Positions 34,029 through 43,504 of a DNA stretch of 64,000 nt are shown here, piece by piece (position 1 is the first letter of the stretch; each line of letters opens with the position of its first letter). Below the pieces are notes generated by a model. The model was not told the DNA's origin and ran no database searches. It saw nothing but the letters and a program-made list of their open reading frames with translations. This DNA comes from DATJGR01 sp963812255 (GTDB lineage: Bacteria; Pseudomonadota; Gammaproteobacteria; Pseudomonadales; Azotimanducaceae). The translations under genes were made by a program, and so were the position numbers. The stretch lies in the NCBI GenBank assembly GCA_963812255.1, contig CAWEUM010000005.1, forward strand, positions 1,550,001 to 1,614,000. Direction: 5' to 3'.

Positions 34029-36191
34029 TTACCGCGCCGTCAGCGATTCCTGAATGATCCGCGGCGTGATGAAGATCAGCAGCTCCTGTTTGTCGGTCTT
34101 GTCGAGCGTCTTGCGGAACAATCGCCCAACGTAGGGTAGATCACCCAGAAACGGTGTCTTTTCGGTCGTTTGAGTTAGCTGATCCTTGAAGATGCCACCC
34201 AGCACGACCGTTTGCGCGTTGTCCACCAGCACCTGCGTCTTGACCTGGTTGGTGTCGATGCTCGGAACGCCGTTGAAGACCTGGCCAACCGAGTCCTGAT
34301 TGACCTTCAGCGTCATGATGATCCGATCATCTGGTGTGATCTGAGGCGTTACTTCCAACGACAGGACGGCTTCCTTGAACGACACGGATGTAGCGCCACT
34401 GCTGGAAGCCTCCTGGTAAGGAATCTCGGTACCCGACTGAATTGTGGCAGTCTGTTTGTCGGCTGTGATCACCTTTGGCCGTGCGACGACCTGCGCGCGC
34501 CCATCGACTTGCAGAGCCGTCAGCTCCAGATCCAGAAGATAGTCCGAGCCGGCAAAGCCGATACCGAAGCTCGAGTTGGCTGCGGCCACTCCCAGATCCA
34601 CGACGAGATTGTCGGCCGACGTGGAACCCGAGACCGGAGGTATGTTCTCCAACGTGGTTAAACTGCCGCCTGTCTTGATCGTCGTTCCGTTCGAGTTGGC
34701 GACGCTGGCGCCTCCCCAACGAATCCCCAACTCCTGGTCGTAATTCGTGCTTGCTGTGACGATCCGCGATTCGATCAGAACTTGCCGGACCGGAACGTCG
34801 AGCCGCGCGATCACCTTGCGGAAGTCCTCGAGTCGATCGGCGGTATCGGTCAGGATGATCGAGTTCGTGCGTTCATCGACAATCACGCTGCCGCGAGCCG
34901 ACACGATCGAGCTTCGACCGCCGGTGGCCGCGCCTGCACCACTCGCGCCGCCTACACCTTTACCACCGGCGCTGGTGTTGAAGAGCTTGTAGAGTTCACT
35001 GGCATTGGCGTATCGCACCTGAATGAACTCGGTTCTCAGCGGCGCCAGTTCGGAAATCTGCCGCTGATTTTCCAACTCGAGTTTTTCCCGCGCAGCAATT
35101 TCCGCTGCCGGCGCCACCAACAACACGTTACCCACTTGGCGCTTATCGAGGCCCTTCGTTTTCAAGATCAGTTCGAGGGCCTGATCCCACGGAACGTTCT
35201 TCAGCCGCAATGTGATGCGACCGGATACCGTGTCGCTCGCAACGAGGTTGAGATCGGTGAAATCGGCAATCAACTGCAGGACCGATCGCACCTCGATGTC
35301 CTGGAAGTTCAGCGATAGCTTCTCACCTTTGTACTTGAACACGTCGTCACGGGCCGCGATCTCTTTCTCGGTGATCGGATTGACGTTGACCGTCAACGTC
35401 TGATCGGCTTGATACGCAAGGTAATCGTAGTTGCCCTTCGCGTTGATCGTTATCGTAATGTTCGGCCCGGTCTGAACCGCGTCGACGATCTGCACCGGCG
35501 TCGCGAAGTCGGTGACGTCGAGACGGCGGCGTAGATTGTCGGGTAGCTTCGTGTTCCGAATCTGAATCTTGATCTTGCCCGATTCGCTGGACACATCCAC
35601 CGGCGCCTTCGGATCGGAGAGTGTCACCACCACACGCCCCTCACCGCTCTCACCACGACGGAAGTCGACATCGGTTACGTGCGAATCGCTGCGCGGCGCG
35701 GCTTGAGCCTGCATCACATCCGCATCTCCATACTTCTGCGGCGACGGAACGTTCTGTGCGGTGCTGCCCGTTCCGACGTACATGAACAACGTGTCGCCTT
35801 CGACTTTCGTTTCGTACGGTACCAGTTGCGTCAGATTGACAATGACGCGTGTGCGGTCCTTCGCTTCGATCACCGTGACTTCGCGAGCGTTGCCGATGCC
35901 GAGGCTGTGATACTTGGTCGCCAATGCGCTCTTCGTATCCATCAGGTCGAGCGCAATGCGAGCGGGTGACTCGATCGTGTAGCCTTTTGGAGTGGGCGGC
36001 GCACCGTCAAATTTCATCCGAATCTCGGTCTTGTCACCGGGCAGCGACGAAAATTCGATGGATTCCATCGTTGTCGCGAGCGCGGGCACCGCAGCGAGCC
36101 ATGACAGGATCGCGATCAGCCCAGCCATTGCGCCGCGCTGCTGCGCCCCGCGCAATGCTGAAGTTCTTGTTTCCATATGCTTCACCCTCAT
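34029..36191 (-). CDS. pilQ: Type IV pilus secretin PilQ
   Basis: PilQ, 720 residues, the outer-membrane ring through which type IV pili pass. A signal peptide near the N terminus (GLIAILSWLAAVPALA) is followed by two AMIN domains (about 45-290), a STN/secretin N-terminal domain (SLNFQDIEVRSVLQLIADFT), a second N domain with Gly/Ala-rich loop (GGKGVGGASGAGAATGG), and the secretin core (VLIESRIVTASTNYDQELGI to GGIFKDQLTQTTEKTPFLGD), ending KQELLIFITPRII. ATG 36191 overlaps the pilP stop by 4 bp. It is the last pil gene before aroK. Confidence 0.95.
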   Translation of the reverse strand: MRVKHMETRTSALRGAQQRGAMAGLIAILSWLAAVPALATTMESIEFSSLPGDKTEIRMKFDGAPPTPKGYTIESPARIALDLMDTKSALATKYHSLGIGNAREVTVIEAKDRTRVIVNLTQLVPYETKVEGDTLFMYVGTGSTAQNVPSPQKYGDADVMQAQAAPRSDSHVTDVDFRRGESGEGRVVVTLSDPKAPVDVSSESGKIKIQIRNTKLPDNLRRRLDVTDFATPVQIVDAVQTGPNITITINAKGNYDYLAYQADQTLTVNVNPITEKEIAARDDVFKYKGEKLSLNFQDIEVRSVLQLIADFTDLNLVASDTVSGRITLRLKNVPWDQALELILKTKGLDKRQVGNVLLVAPAAEIAAREKLELENQRQISELAPLRTEFIQVRYANASELYKLFNTSAGGKGVGGASGAGAATGGRSSIVSARGSVIVDERTNSIILTDTADRLEDFRKVIARLDVPVRQVLIESRIVTASTNYDQELGIRWGGASVANSNGTTIKTGGSLTTLENIPPVSGSTSADNLVVDLGVAAANSSFGIGFAGSDYLLDLELTALQVDGRAQVVARPKVITADKQTATIQSGTEIPYQEASSSGATSVSFKEAVLSLEVTPQITPDDRIIMTLKVNQDSVGQVFNGVPSIDTNQVKTQVLVDNAQTVVLGGIFKDQLTQTTEKTPFLGDLPYVGRLFRKTLDKTDKQELLIFITPRIIQESLTAR

Positions 36192-36724
36192 GACTGAGCG
36201 CCTCCAAGGTTCACCGTGCGTTCGCGCTCTACCCAACCCCCGGTTCCGTCGGAAACGATTTCCAATAGCTCGATACGGTTTTCATTGATGGCGGAAATCT
36301 TGCCGTTATCCGTTCCCATGTAGTCTCCGATCTGCACACGATGCACGCCGCCGTTCGGGTCGCGTACGAGGCCGTACAGTCTCGAGCCCTGCGACAGTGT
36401 CCCAACCATAGCGATCGCACCAATATTGAATTGCTCCAGGAACTGTTTGACCCGATTCGGATCGGGTTTGACGTTGGCCGACTTCTTGTTCGGATCAACC
36501 GGCTTAACCACAACTGGCGGTTCAAATGGGCTACGCATGTTGCTGGCGCCGTACGCGAAGGCCTGATACGGGAGAAACTCCGGTAGCGGTTCGATGTGGC
36601 CTTTACCCTGCGCGTCCACCTTGTCCATGAACGCCTTGATGTCCTGGTAATCGTTGTTTGCCGAACAGCCTGCGATCAATCCCGCTCCGGCCAAGGTCAG
36701 CAATGCTCGTGTGAACGTACGCAT
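36188..36724 (-). CDS. pilP: Type IV pilus lipoprotein PilP
   Basis: PilP, 178 residues, an inner-membrane lipoprotein that links PilNO to the secretin. The signal ends in the lipobox LIAGC (Cys 20). A proline-rich flexible linker (MRSPFEPPVVVKPVDPNK) is followed by the C-terminal beta domain (IGAIAMVGTLSQGSRLYGLV and VHRVQIGDYMGTDNGKIS), which contacts PilQ. The start shares one base with the pilO stop. The family match is strong at both ends. Confidence 0.93.
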   Translation of the reverse strand: MRTFTRALLTLAGAGLIAGCSANNDYQDIKAFMDKVDAQGKGHIEPLPEFLPYQAFAYGASNMRSPFEPPVVVKPVDPNKKSANVKPDPNRVKQFLEQFNIGAIAMVGTLSQGSRLYGLVRDPNGGVHRVQIGDYMGTDNGKISAINENRIELLEIVSDGTGGWVERERTVNLGGAQS

Positions 36725-37338
36725 TACTTATCCTCTTCGCCCAAGTACCGATACGTCTTCGCTATGATCGACATCTTCAGGTCGGTCGGCGATTTGACGG
36801 GCTTGATGGTGAAGTCGTGCAACGTCACGATTCTCGAAAGATTCGCAACCGCCGACACGAACGCGCCGATGTCGTGATACTCGCCGCTCACCACGATCGT
36901 CATCGGCAACTCGACGTAGAACTCGGCCTTGTGCTCGGGCTGCAGATCGATGCTCTCGATCTCCAAACCATTGTCCAGAGCAGCCAGCGTGATGTCTTCG
37001 ATCAGCCCGGGCACTTCCGTGTCGCTTGGAAGTTGACGCAGCATCGTACCGAACGACGCTTCCATCTCTTCCTTCTGCCGACGATATTGCGGCAGATTCG
37101 CCGCCTGAAATGCCTTGGACTCATACTCGGACCGCAGCGCAACCTCTTGCTTCTGCGCACCTTCGAGTACGGCTTGCTTATCCGTCAGATAGAAAAAGTA
37201 TCCTGCTACGAGAACCACGACGAACAACAGCAGCAGAATGATCGCCTTGAGCGGAGCCGGCCAGCCTCCAATGTTGTTGACGTCGAGGTCACTGACCTCG
37301 AGCCCACGCAGTTGATCCAGCGTGTCCTGAAGCGCCAT
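36724..37338 (-). CDS. pilO: Type IV pilus inner-membrane protein PilO
   Basis: PilO, 204 residues, a bitopic inner-membrane protein that pairs with PilN. One transmembrane helix (KAIILLLLFVVVLVAGYFFY, about 28-48) is followed by a coiled coil (QEVALRSEYESKAFQAANLP) and a ferredoxin-like periplasmic domain (PGLIEDITLAALDNGLEIES, YHDIGAFVSAVANLSRIVTL). The pattern VSGEYHDIGAF is typical. It is separated from pilN by 3 bp. Confidence 0.93.
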   Translation of the reverse strand: MALQDTLDQLRGLEVSDLDVNNIGGWPAPLKAIILLLLFVVVLVAGYFFYLTDKQAVLEGAQKQEVALRSEYESKAFQAANLPQYRRQKEEMEASFGTMLRQLPSDTEVPGLIEDITLAALDNGLEIESIDLQPEHKAEFYVELPMTIVVSGEYHDIGAFVSAVANLSRIVTLHDFTIKPVKSPTDLKMSIIAKTYRYLGEEDK

Positions 37339-37341
37339 GTG

Positions 37342-37917
37342 TTACTCCTCCCCTTCCGCCGCCGCCCCAGCTTTCTTCGGACTGGTCTGCACGACCGTCA
37401 GCTGGAAATTGCTCGCTTGAGCACCTGCTGCAGAATTCTCCTTGATGCCTTTGAGGTTGGGCTCCTTGAACCACTCGGACGCGTTGAGATTGCGCATCTC
37501 CGATGAAATGCGGTTGTTAGATTCCGCAGTACCCTCTATGGACAACACATGCCCATCCAGCTTCGCCGAGGTGAAGTACACCCCCTTGGCCAGAGTGCGG
37601 ACCATCTCGTCGAATACCCGAACGATGACCGGGCGATTTCCTTGTAGTTCCTGGATGACTCTCATGCGAGCCAGCAATTGCTCGCGCTTTTGGCGCAGAT
37701 CACGAATCTCGGCGATCTGCTGATCGAGAACCGCGATCTTGTCCTTGATGAATTGGTTCCGTGCGTTCTGCCGATCGATCGAATTATCCAGATACCAGCC
37801 CCCTGCCAGTACGAGAACCGCGGCGAACAGCACCGCGCCGCCGAGCCTGAGCAGGAATTCGTTCTTGCGCCGCTCGCGCTCCCAATCTCGCCACGGAAGT
37901 AGGTTGATGCGCGCCAT
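37342..37917 (-). CDS. pilN: Type IV pilus inner-membrane protein PilN
   Basis: PilN, 191 residues. The N terminus MARINLLPWRDWERERRKNE carries the conserved INLLPWR motif that inserts into PilM in the cytoplasm. A transmembrane helix (LGGAVLFAAVLVLAGGWYLD) follows, then a coiled coil (QIAEIRDLRQKREQLLARMR) and a ferredoxin-like periplasmic domain. It starts at the base where pilM stops (1-bp overlap), which ties the amounts of the two partner proteins together. Confidence 0.94.
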   Translation of the reverse strand: MARINLLPWRDWERERRKNEFLLRLGGAVLFAAVLVLAGGWYLDNSIDRQNARNQFIKDKIAVLDQQIAEIRDLRQKREQLLARMRVIQELQGNRPVIVRVFDEMVRTLAKGVYFTSAKLDGHVLSIEGTAESNNRISSEMRNLNASEWFKEPNLKGIKENSAAGAQASNFQLTVVQTSPKKAGAAAEGEE

Positions 37918-38981
37918 CAGTCGAAGCTCCTCATCGCCAGACCACAGGCAATCATCATCGCCGGCGCGTCATTGGCGAGCGCATTTGCGTCAACCTTCGA
38001 CGCGATCGACATATCAACGAACGGATTTGCGATGACCGTGGGCGTACCGAGTTTGTTTTCGATCATCTCTGCCAGCCCCTCGATCGACGACGTACCACCG
38101 GCGAGGACGATGTAGTCAACGTCATCGTACTGACTCGATGAGAAGAAGAACTGCAGCGAGCGAGTGACCTGTTGCAGCACCGCCTCTTTGAATGGTTGCA
38201 ACACTTCAGTCTCGTAGTCGTCGGGTAGACCGCCTTGCTTTTTGGCAAGCCCCGCCTCCTCAAACGACAGGCTATAACGACGTTGGATTTCCTCGGTCAG
38301 TTGTTTACCGCCAAACAGCTGCTCACGTGTGTATATCGAACGATCGTCAGCAAGCACCGACAGCGTCGTCATGGTGGCGCCAATATCGATGATCGCAACC
38401 ACTAGATCGTTGGCGTTCTCGCCCAACTGGGATTTGATCAACTCGAACGCACGCTTCATCGCATGGGCTTCGATATCGACAACACGCGCCTTCAACCCGC
38501 CAAGATCCAGCGCCGCTTCGCGCAGTTCGACATTCTCCTTGCGACACGCCGCGAGCAGCACTTCAACCTGTTCCGGATTGCGCTCCGACAAGCCTTGAAC
38601 TTCGAAATCGATCGCGACTTCATCCAGCGGATAGGGGATGTATTGATCGGCTTCTACGGTGATCTGGTTTTCGAGTTCGTCGTCGGACAACGCCGAATCC
38701 ATTTCAATCGTCTTGGTAATCACGGCGGAGCCCGCAACCGCTACTGCCGACAACTTGGAACTCCCCTTCGAACGAGTCACAAGCCGCTTGATGGCTTCAC
38801 CAACCCCTTCGACATCACTTATATTCTTCTCGACTACAGCATTCGGTGGCAGCGGCTCAACGCCGTATGCTTCCACTCGATAGCGGCCGCCCGCCTTCGA
38901 CAGTTCCAGGAGCTTTACCGAGGTGGAGCTGATGTCTAGCCCCAGCAGCGTTTCCGACTTTTTCTTGAGAAGGCCAAACAC
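37917..38981 (-). CDS. pilM: Type IV pilus assembly ATPase-like protein PilM
   Basis: PilM, 354 residues, an actin-like cytoplasmic protein that binds the PilN tail and docks the alignment complex. FtsA-like features: LLGLDISSTSVKLLELSKAG near the N terminus, LVVAIIDIGATMTTLSVLAD (phosphate loop 2), and IVLAGGTSSIEGLAEMIENK (adenosine motif). It opens the pilMNOPQ-aroK-aroB-damX operon on the minus strand, with its promoter in the 166-bp gap shared with the divergent PBP1A gene. That gap contains a nested symmetric element. Confidence 0.95.
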   Translation of the reverse strand: MFGLLKKKSETLLGLDISSTSVKLLELSKAGGRYRVEAYGVEPLPPNAVVEKNISDVEGVGEAIKRLVTRSKGSSKLSAVAVAGSAVITKTIEMDSALSDDELENQITVEADQYIPYPLDEVAIDFEVQGLSERNPEQVEVLLAACRKENVELREAALDLGGLKARVVDIEAHAMKRAFELIKSQLGENANDLVVAIIDIGATMTTLSVLADDRSIYTREQLFGGKQLTEEIQRRYSLSFEEAGLAKKQGGLPDDYETEVLQPFKEAVLQQVTRSLQFFFSSSQYDDVDYIVLAGGTSSIEGLAEMIENKLGTPTVIANPFVDMSIASKVDANALANDAPAMMIACGLAMRSFD

Positions 38982-39069
38982 GGTAATTTTTCCTTACAGG
39001 CGCGGGCACTTACGTCCGTTTCGTGCGATTCAGAATTAAATACCAGTCTGATCGTCAGAGCAATCGGGT

Positions 39070-39107
39070 ACCCTAAGAAAAAAGCCGTACGGATCACGAC
39101 TTAGGGT
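39070..39107. promoter_or_regulatory. Nested symmetric element between pilM and the PBP1A gene
   Basis: Three 8-bp blocks lie at fixed spacing: ACCCTAAG (39070-39077), 7 bp, the palindrome CCGTACGG (39085-39092), 7 bp, CTTAGGGT (39100-39107). The outer blocks are exact reverse complements of each other, and the whole 38 bp is symmetric about 39088.5. It is centred in the divergent gap, 89 bp from pilM and 41 bp from the PBP1A start, and looks like a multi-dimer operator or a cruciform-prone site. Confidence 0.55.
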
Positions 39108-39147
39108 CCGACATTGCAGGTAACACCTCAACAATATCAGAGAAACC

Positions 39148-41634
39148 ATGGATTCGCGGTCGCGTACGAAATTCGTCAGCATTATGTGGTTGGTCTGGAC
39201 GGCTGTATGTGGTGCAGTGCTCAGTCTCGCGGGGGTATTTCTCTATCTAAACCCACAAATTCCGTCAGCTGAGACATACCGCCACGTTCGGCTGGAGACG
39301 CCATTGCGAATTTTCGCCGAGGGCGGTGAGCTGATGGCAGAGTTCGGAGAACGCAGGGTCATTCCGATCAAGTTCGCCGATATTCCACCGTTGTTCGTCG
39401 ACGCATTGCTGGACACCGAAGACAAGCGCTTCTACTCCCACGGCGGAATCGATTTCATCTCACTTCTCAACGACTCGATCGAACTCGCCCTGCACCGGGA
39501 GATCCGCTCCGGCGCGAGCACGATCACAATGCAGCTTGCGAAAAACATCTCGCTCTCACCTGAACAGACGTTCATTCGAAAGTTCAAGGAAATGCTGCTG
39601 GCACTGAAGATCGAACGCGAGCTCACCAAGGATGAGATCCTCGAGCTCTATTTCAACGTCGTGCCGTTCGGCAAACGCGCATACGGCGCACAGGCGGCCG
39701 CGTTTACCTACTATGGGCGGCCACTGAATCAACTCGACATCGCGCAACTCGCGATGCTCGCCGGCATACCGCAGGCACCAACCGCCGGAAACCCAGTCAA
39801 CGGACCGGAACGCTCGATGAAGCGTCGCAATCTTGTGCTCTCGCGAATGCTCGATCAGGGCTCAATCACACGGGCACAATACGAGGTTGCGGTCAACTCG
39901 CCGAACACCGCAACAGTCCACGAACGGGATCTCGATATCGCGGCACCTTATGCATCGGAGTGGGTACGCCAACAGCTCGTGTCGCGCTACGGCACCGACG
40001 TGTACTCGAGCGGCTACGAAGCGACGACTACGATCGATGCGCGTTTGCAGAACGCTGCTACGGACGCGCTTCGCCACGGCGTGTTTCTCTACGATCGGCG
40101 TCACGGTTATCGCGGACCCGCGGCGCACATCGACCTGCCGAGCGATCCGGATGCGGCGCGCTTCGCTGTCCAGCAGGCGCTGGTGCCATTTTCGACCCGC
40201 GTGGGACTCGAGGCGGGCGTGGTCGTCGCGGTCGGCCAGGATCAATTCTCAGTGATGCGGGCCGGCGGCGACACGGTGCAGATCGATCACACCAACTACA
40301 AGTGGGCGCGCCGCTACATCGACGCAAACAATGCCGGCGCGCCGCCTTCGAAAGCCTCCGACATCGTCGCGCCCGGAGACATTGTCTGGCTACTCCATCA
40401 ACAGAACGGCTGGGTGTTATCGCAAATGCCCGACATTCAGAGCGCCATCGTTGCGATGGATCCGAACAACGGCGCGATCAAAGCGATGGTGGGGGGGTTC
40501 GACTTTTCGGCCAGCCAATTCAATCAGGCGTTGCAGGCGGCGCGACAACCGGGTTCGGGATTCAAACCATTCGTCTATTCGGCAGCACTGGACGCTGGCG
40601 TGACGCCCGCATCGATCTTCATGGATGCCCCACTGGTGTTCGAGGACGACAATCTCGAAACGACCTATCGACCGAAGAACGACGGCGCGCGCTACAACGG
40701 CCCCACTCGGCTGCGCGAAGCATTGTACAGATCGATCAATCTGGTCTCGATTCGCGTCTTGCTCGCCGTCGGCGCCGAACGAGTGATCGATTACGTCAAG
40801 CGATTCGGTTTCGACACCACCGACTTTCCGCATAACACGCAGCTGGCGATCGGCGGCGGTACGATGGGGGTCACGCCTATTCAAATGGTGCGCGGCTATG
40901 CGACGTTCGCAAACGGCGGCTATCTCGTCGAGCCGAACATCCTCAAAGAAGTGAAGAACATGGCCGGTAAAACGATCTATCGAGCGCGCTATCCGGTGGT
41001 CTGCGATGATTGTCCACCAACGCCGGAAGCGTCGCCCAGCGACGTGTCTGATACAAGCGATCAACCTGCTGGCAACGATCCGTCTACGGCGAGCGTGCAG
41101 TCTGGCGCGACCGACTCAGTCGATTCGGATTCGCCGATTCCGGCCCCACGCGCCATCGATGCAGGCAACGCGTTCATCATGAATTCTATGCTGCAAGACG
41201 TGATCAGGCGCGGCACGGCGACGCGCGCGCGCAGTTTGAATCGCAGTGACCTGGCCGGCAAAACCGGGACCACCAACGAAGCCGATACCTGGTTCAACGG
41301 ATACCAGAAAAATCTGGTTGCCACAGTGTGGTTGGGTTTCAGCGACCATCGTCCCGTCGGCGACAATGAGTATGGCTCAAACTCATCGCTGCCGATTTGG
41401 ATCGATTTCATGAAGGTGGCACTGGACGGGGTGCCGGAAGCGACGCGCCTTCAACCTCCCGATGTTGTCACGCTGAAGATCGATCCAAAGACTGGTCAAC
41501 CGGCCCCACCTGATCAAGACCACGCGATCTTCGAGTACTTTCTGGCCGGCCACGTCCCTGCGAGCCGGCAGACGGATCAAACGGCCACCGAGTCGGACAC
41601 TACGCAAACAATCCAGCCAATTGACATCTTCTAG
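39148..41634 (+). CDS. mrcA: Bifunctional penicillin-binding protein 1A
   Basis: PBP1A, 828 residues, polymerises and crosslinks peptidoglycan. One transmembrane helix (MWLVWTAVCGAVLSLAGVFL) anchors it. The GT51 domain (about 55-230) contains the catalytic Glu in DTEDKRFYSHGGID and GASTITMQLAKN. An OB-like ODD domain follows, as in 1A proteins. The transpeptidase shows S470 in PGSGFKPFVYSA (Ser-x-x-Lys), RSIN as Ser-x-Asn, and LAGKTGTTNEA as Lys-Thr-Gly. A Ser/Asp/Pro-rich insert near 620-670 (SPSDVSDTSDQPAGNDPST) is not conserved in E. coli. It is divergent from pilM, the same pairing as ponA/pilM in pseudomonads. Confidence 0.95.
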   Translation: MDSRSRTKFVSIMWLVWTAVCGAVLSLAGVFLYLNPQIPSAETYRHVRLETPLRIFAEGGELMAEFGERRVIPIKFADIPPLFVDALLDTEDKRFYSHGGIDFISLLNDSIELALHREIRSGASTITMQLAKNISLSPEQTFIRKFKEMLLALKIERELTKDEILELYFNVVPFGKRAYGAQAAAFTYYGRPLNQLDIAQLAMLAGIPQAPTAGNPVNGPERSMKRRNLVLSRMLDQGSITRAQYEVAVNSPNTATVHERDLDIAAPYASEWVRQQLVSRYGTDVYSSGYEATTTIDARLQNAATDALRHGVFLYDRRHGYRGPAAHIDLPSDPDAARFAVQQALVPFSTRVGLEAGVVVAVGQDQFSVMRAGGDTVQIDHTNYKWARRYIDANNAGAPPSKASDIVAPGDIVWLLHQQNGWVLSQMPDIQSAIVAMDPNNGAIKAMVGGFDFSASQFNQALQAARQPGSGFKPFVYSAALDAGVTPASIFMDAPLVFEDDNLETTYRPKNDGARYNGPTRLREALYRSINLVSIRVLLAVGAERVIDYVKRFGFDTTDFPHNTQLAIGGGTMGVTPIQMVRGYATFANGGYLVEPNILKEVKNMAGKTIYRARYPVVCDDCPPTPEASPSDVSDTSDQPAGNDPSTASVQSGATDSVDSDSPIPAPRAIDAGNAFIMNSMLQDVIRRGTATRARSLNRSDLAGKTGTTNEADTWFNGYQKNLVATVWLGFSDHRPVGDNEYGSNSSLPIWIDFMKVALDGVPEATRLQPPDVVTLKIDPKTGQPAPPDQDHAIFEYFLAGHVPASRQTDQTATESDTTQTIQPIDIF

Positions 41635-41644
41635 GCTCCAAAGG

Positions 41645-43042
41645 CTACTGAACTATCTTGATCGGATTTCCGGCGCGCGGTTCCCCATGCGGGTAGTCGC
41701 CGTTCAGAAGCCGCAGAGTTTCCTCAGCGTGATTTCTGAGTGACGACTTTGTTGCGAGCGCCGCGTACGTGTCGCTCGGTTTTGCCTCGATGACTTTGAT
41801 GCGCTGATTGTTGGCGACCTTCAGATCCGCCGGTTGCATCGCCCTGAACGACTGCACGGTGGCGCGAAAGTCCGCTTCGAATGTCTCTGCGTTGCCGTCC
41901 TCACCCGCCTCTCCTTTGAACAGATACACGCCGCCGTCCTTGAAGACCACGGCGATCATGTTCGCTTTCCACTTGCCCTTGGCAAGATCGAGTTTTCCAA
42001 CATAGCACTCGTAGCCGCCGACCTTGATCGCTTCACCCGAGACGATGTCGTCGCGCTTCAACGTGTCGGTCAGATATTGCCGCGGAGTCTGTTTACTCTT
42101 CGGCGCCGCCTGACGTTGAAACGTGATGTGCCCGGCGATATGTCCCGCTGGCGATATACCGGTCACAGTCGACGACGAGCTCGTCACGTCCCATCCCTTC
42201 GGAAAGGTCACCACGACGCGGAGACCTTCGTGGTAGAAGGTACGGTCCTTGACGATCCCGGCGGCTGCCTGATTCCCGTACACCAATCCGTCCATCATCT
42301 GCCAGAAATTGCCGATCGGTTCGACGGCTTCTGCCGGGAGATAACTGGCGCTTTCGCCAATCGCGTCATGCAGTCGCTTGTCGTTTTCAGGGTGGGATGC
42401 GAACACACCGTGATAGGTCTTCTGCTGACCGCCAATCTCGGTCGAGAACATCTCCTCGTCCTTCAGAACCTGAATCACTTCGATCATCGCAAACGGGTTG
42501 TAGCCGGCCTTCGCGATAAATTCACTGCCCAGTTGGTCGGCTTGAAGTTCCATGTCGCGGCCATATCCCGAGACGAGCGTGTTCGTCGCTTCGTTCGTAG
42601 TGTCCATCACCTGGCCAACACCGGTTACGACAGCGCCGACGAAACCCACAACGCTACCGAACGCACTGAGCAGATTCCTTTTCGCCGCGTGGTGGGCGAC
42701 CACGTGGCCAACCTCGTGGCCCACGACCGCGGCGATCTGATCTTCACTCTCCAGATAGGCGAGAAGACCACGGTTGACGAAAATGTAGCCGTCCGGCAAC
42801 GCGAACGCGTTGACGTCTGAATTGTTGAGTACAGTGAAGTGGAATGTGGACTTTGGCTCGGACGTGTACGCAACCAGACGGTCGCCGATCTTCTGTACGT
42901 AAGCCTGCCAACGCGGATCATCATAGATCTGCCCTTTCTCGGCAAATTCGTCGTACGCCTTCTTGCCAGGGCCGGCGAGCGCTGTAGCCGGCGCGGTGAC
43001 GAGCGCGCCGACGAACAATAGGCCGATCAACGCTCGTCGCAC
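41645..43042 (-). CDS. Exported M48-family metalloprotease
   Basis: A 465-residue exported zinc protease of family M48. After a signal peptide (ALIGLLFVGALVTAPATALA), the active site HEVGHVVAHHAAK (His-Glu-x-x-His) sits near residue 107, and the third ligand Glu is in GRDMELQADQLGSEFIAKAG. This resembles BepA/LoiP-type periplasmic proteases that handle misfolded outer-membrane proteins. The C-terminal 180 residues form an extra domain (LRVVVTFPKGWDVTSSSSTV) instead of TPR repeats. The start is GTG 43042, with GGGAG 8 bp upstream. It lies downstream of rpmE on the same strand, and a shared transcript is possible. Confidence 0.88.
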   Translation of the reverse strand: MRRALIGLLFVGALVTAPATALAGPGKKAYDEFAEKGQIYDDPRWQAYVQKIGDRLVAYTSEPKSTFHFTVLNNSDVNAFALPDGYIFVNRGLLAYLESEDQIAAVVGHEVGHVVAHHAAKRNLLSAFGSVVGFVGAVVTGVGQVMDTTNEATNTLVSGYGRDMELQADQLGSEFIAKAGYNPFAMIEVIQVLKDEEMFSTEIGGQQKTYHGVFASHPENDKRLHDAIGESASYLPAEAVEPIGNFWQMMDGLVYGNQAAAGIVKDRTFYHEGLRVVVTFPKGWDVTSSSSTVTGISPAGHIAGHITFQRQAAPKSKQTPRQYLTDTLKRDDIVSGEAIKVGGYECYVGKLDLAKGKWKANMIAVVFKDGGVYLFKGEAGEDGNAETFEADFRATVQSFRAMQPADLKVANNQRIKVIEAKPSDTYAALATKSSLRNHAEETLRLLNGDYPHGEPRAGNPIKIVQ

Positions 43043-43172
43043 GACAGGACTCCCTCACACGTCAAGACTACCAAACCGCACACGCGGTGAGGTTACAACC
43101 CCTTAGAGTCGCTAGCCTCGTAGGAGTGCCGCCCTCTCGAAGGGTGTGGAGAGCAGAAGGATCGACGAGGAA

Positions 43173-43385
43173 TCAACCGACGCCGCGCGTTCCGAACCGT
43201 TTGCGGAAGCGCTCAACGCGGCCACCGGCATCAACGACCTTCTGACGCCCGGTATAGAACGGATGACACTTAGAACAGACGTCCAAGTGCGTGTCCGCAC
43301 CCAACGTCGACCGGGTTTCAATAACGTTGCCGCAGCTGCAAGTGGCCTTCATCGCGGTGTATGCAGGATGAATATCTGGCTTCAT
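43173..43385 (-). CDS. rpmE: 50S ribosomal protein L31
   Basis: L31, 70 residues, part of the large subunit and of a bridge to the small one. It has the standard start MKPDIHPAYTAMKATCSCGN and a zinc-binding set of four cysteines: C16 and C18 in CSC and C37 and C40 in CSKC. This is the zinc-containing type rather than the zinc-free paralogue made in zinc starvation. The protein closes with SKCHPFYTGRQKVVDAGG. The longer open frame upstream is antisense of priA and not real. It is divergent from priA across 119 bp, the usual arrangement. Confidence 0.96.
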   Translation of the reverse strand: MKPDIHPAYTAMKATCSCGNVIETRSTLGADTHLDVCSKCHPFYTGRQKVVDAGGRVERFRKRFGTRGVG

Positions 43386-43504
43386 GATGCCTGGACCCGA
43401 AATCTGAAGGCCGCGCAGTTTACCAGAGCGCACCGGTGTAGCAAGCGCATGCGGCGCGCACCCGGTTCGATCGATCGACAGCACATCGCTGTACCATCGT
43501 GGCC

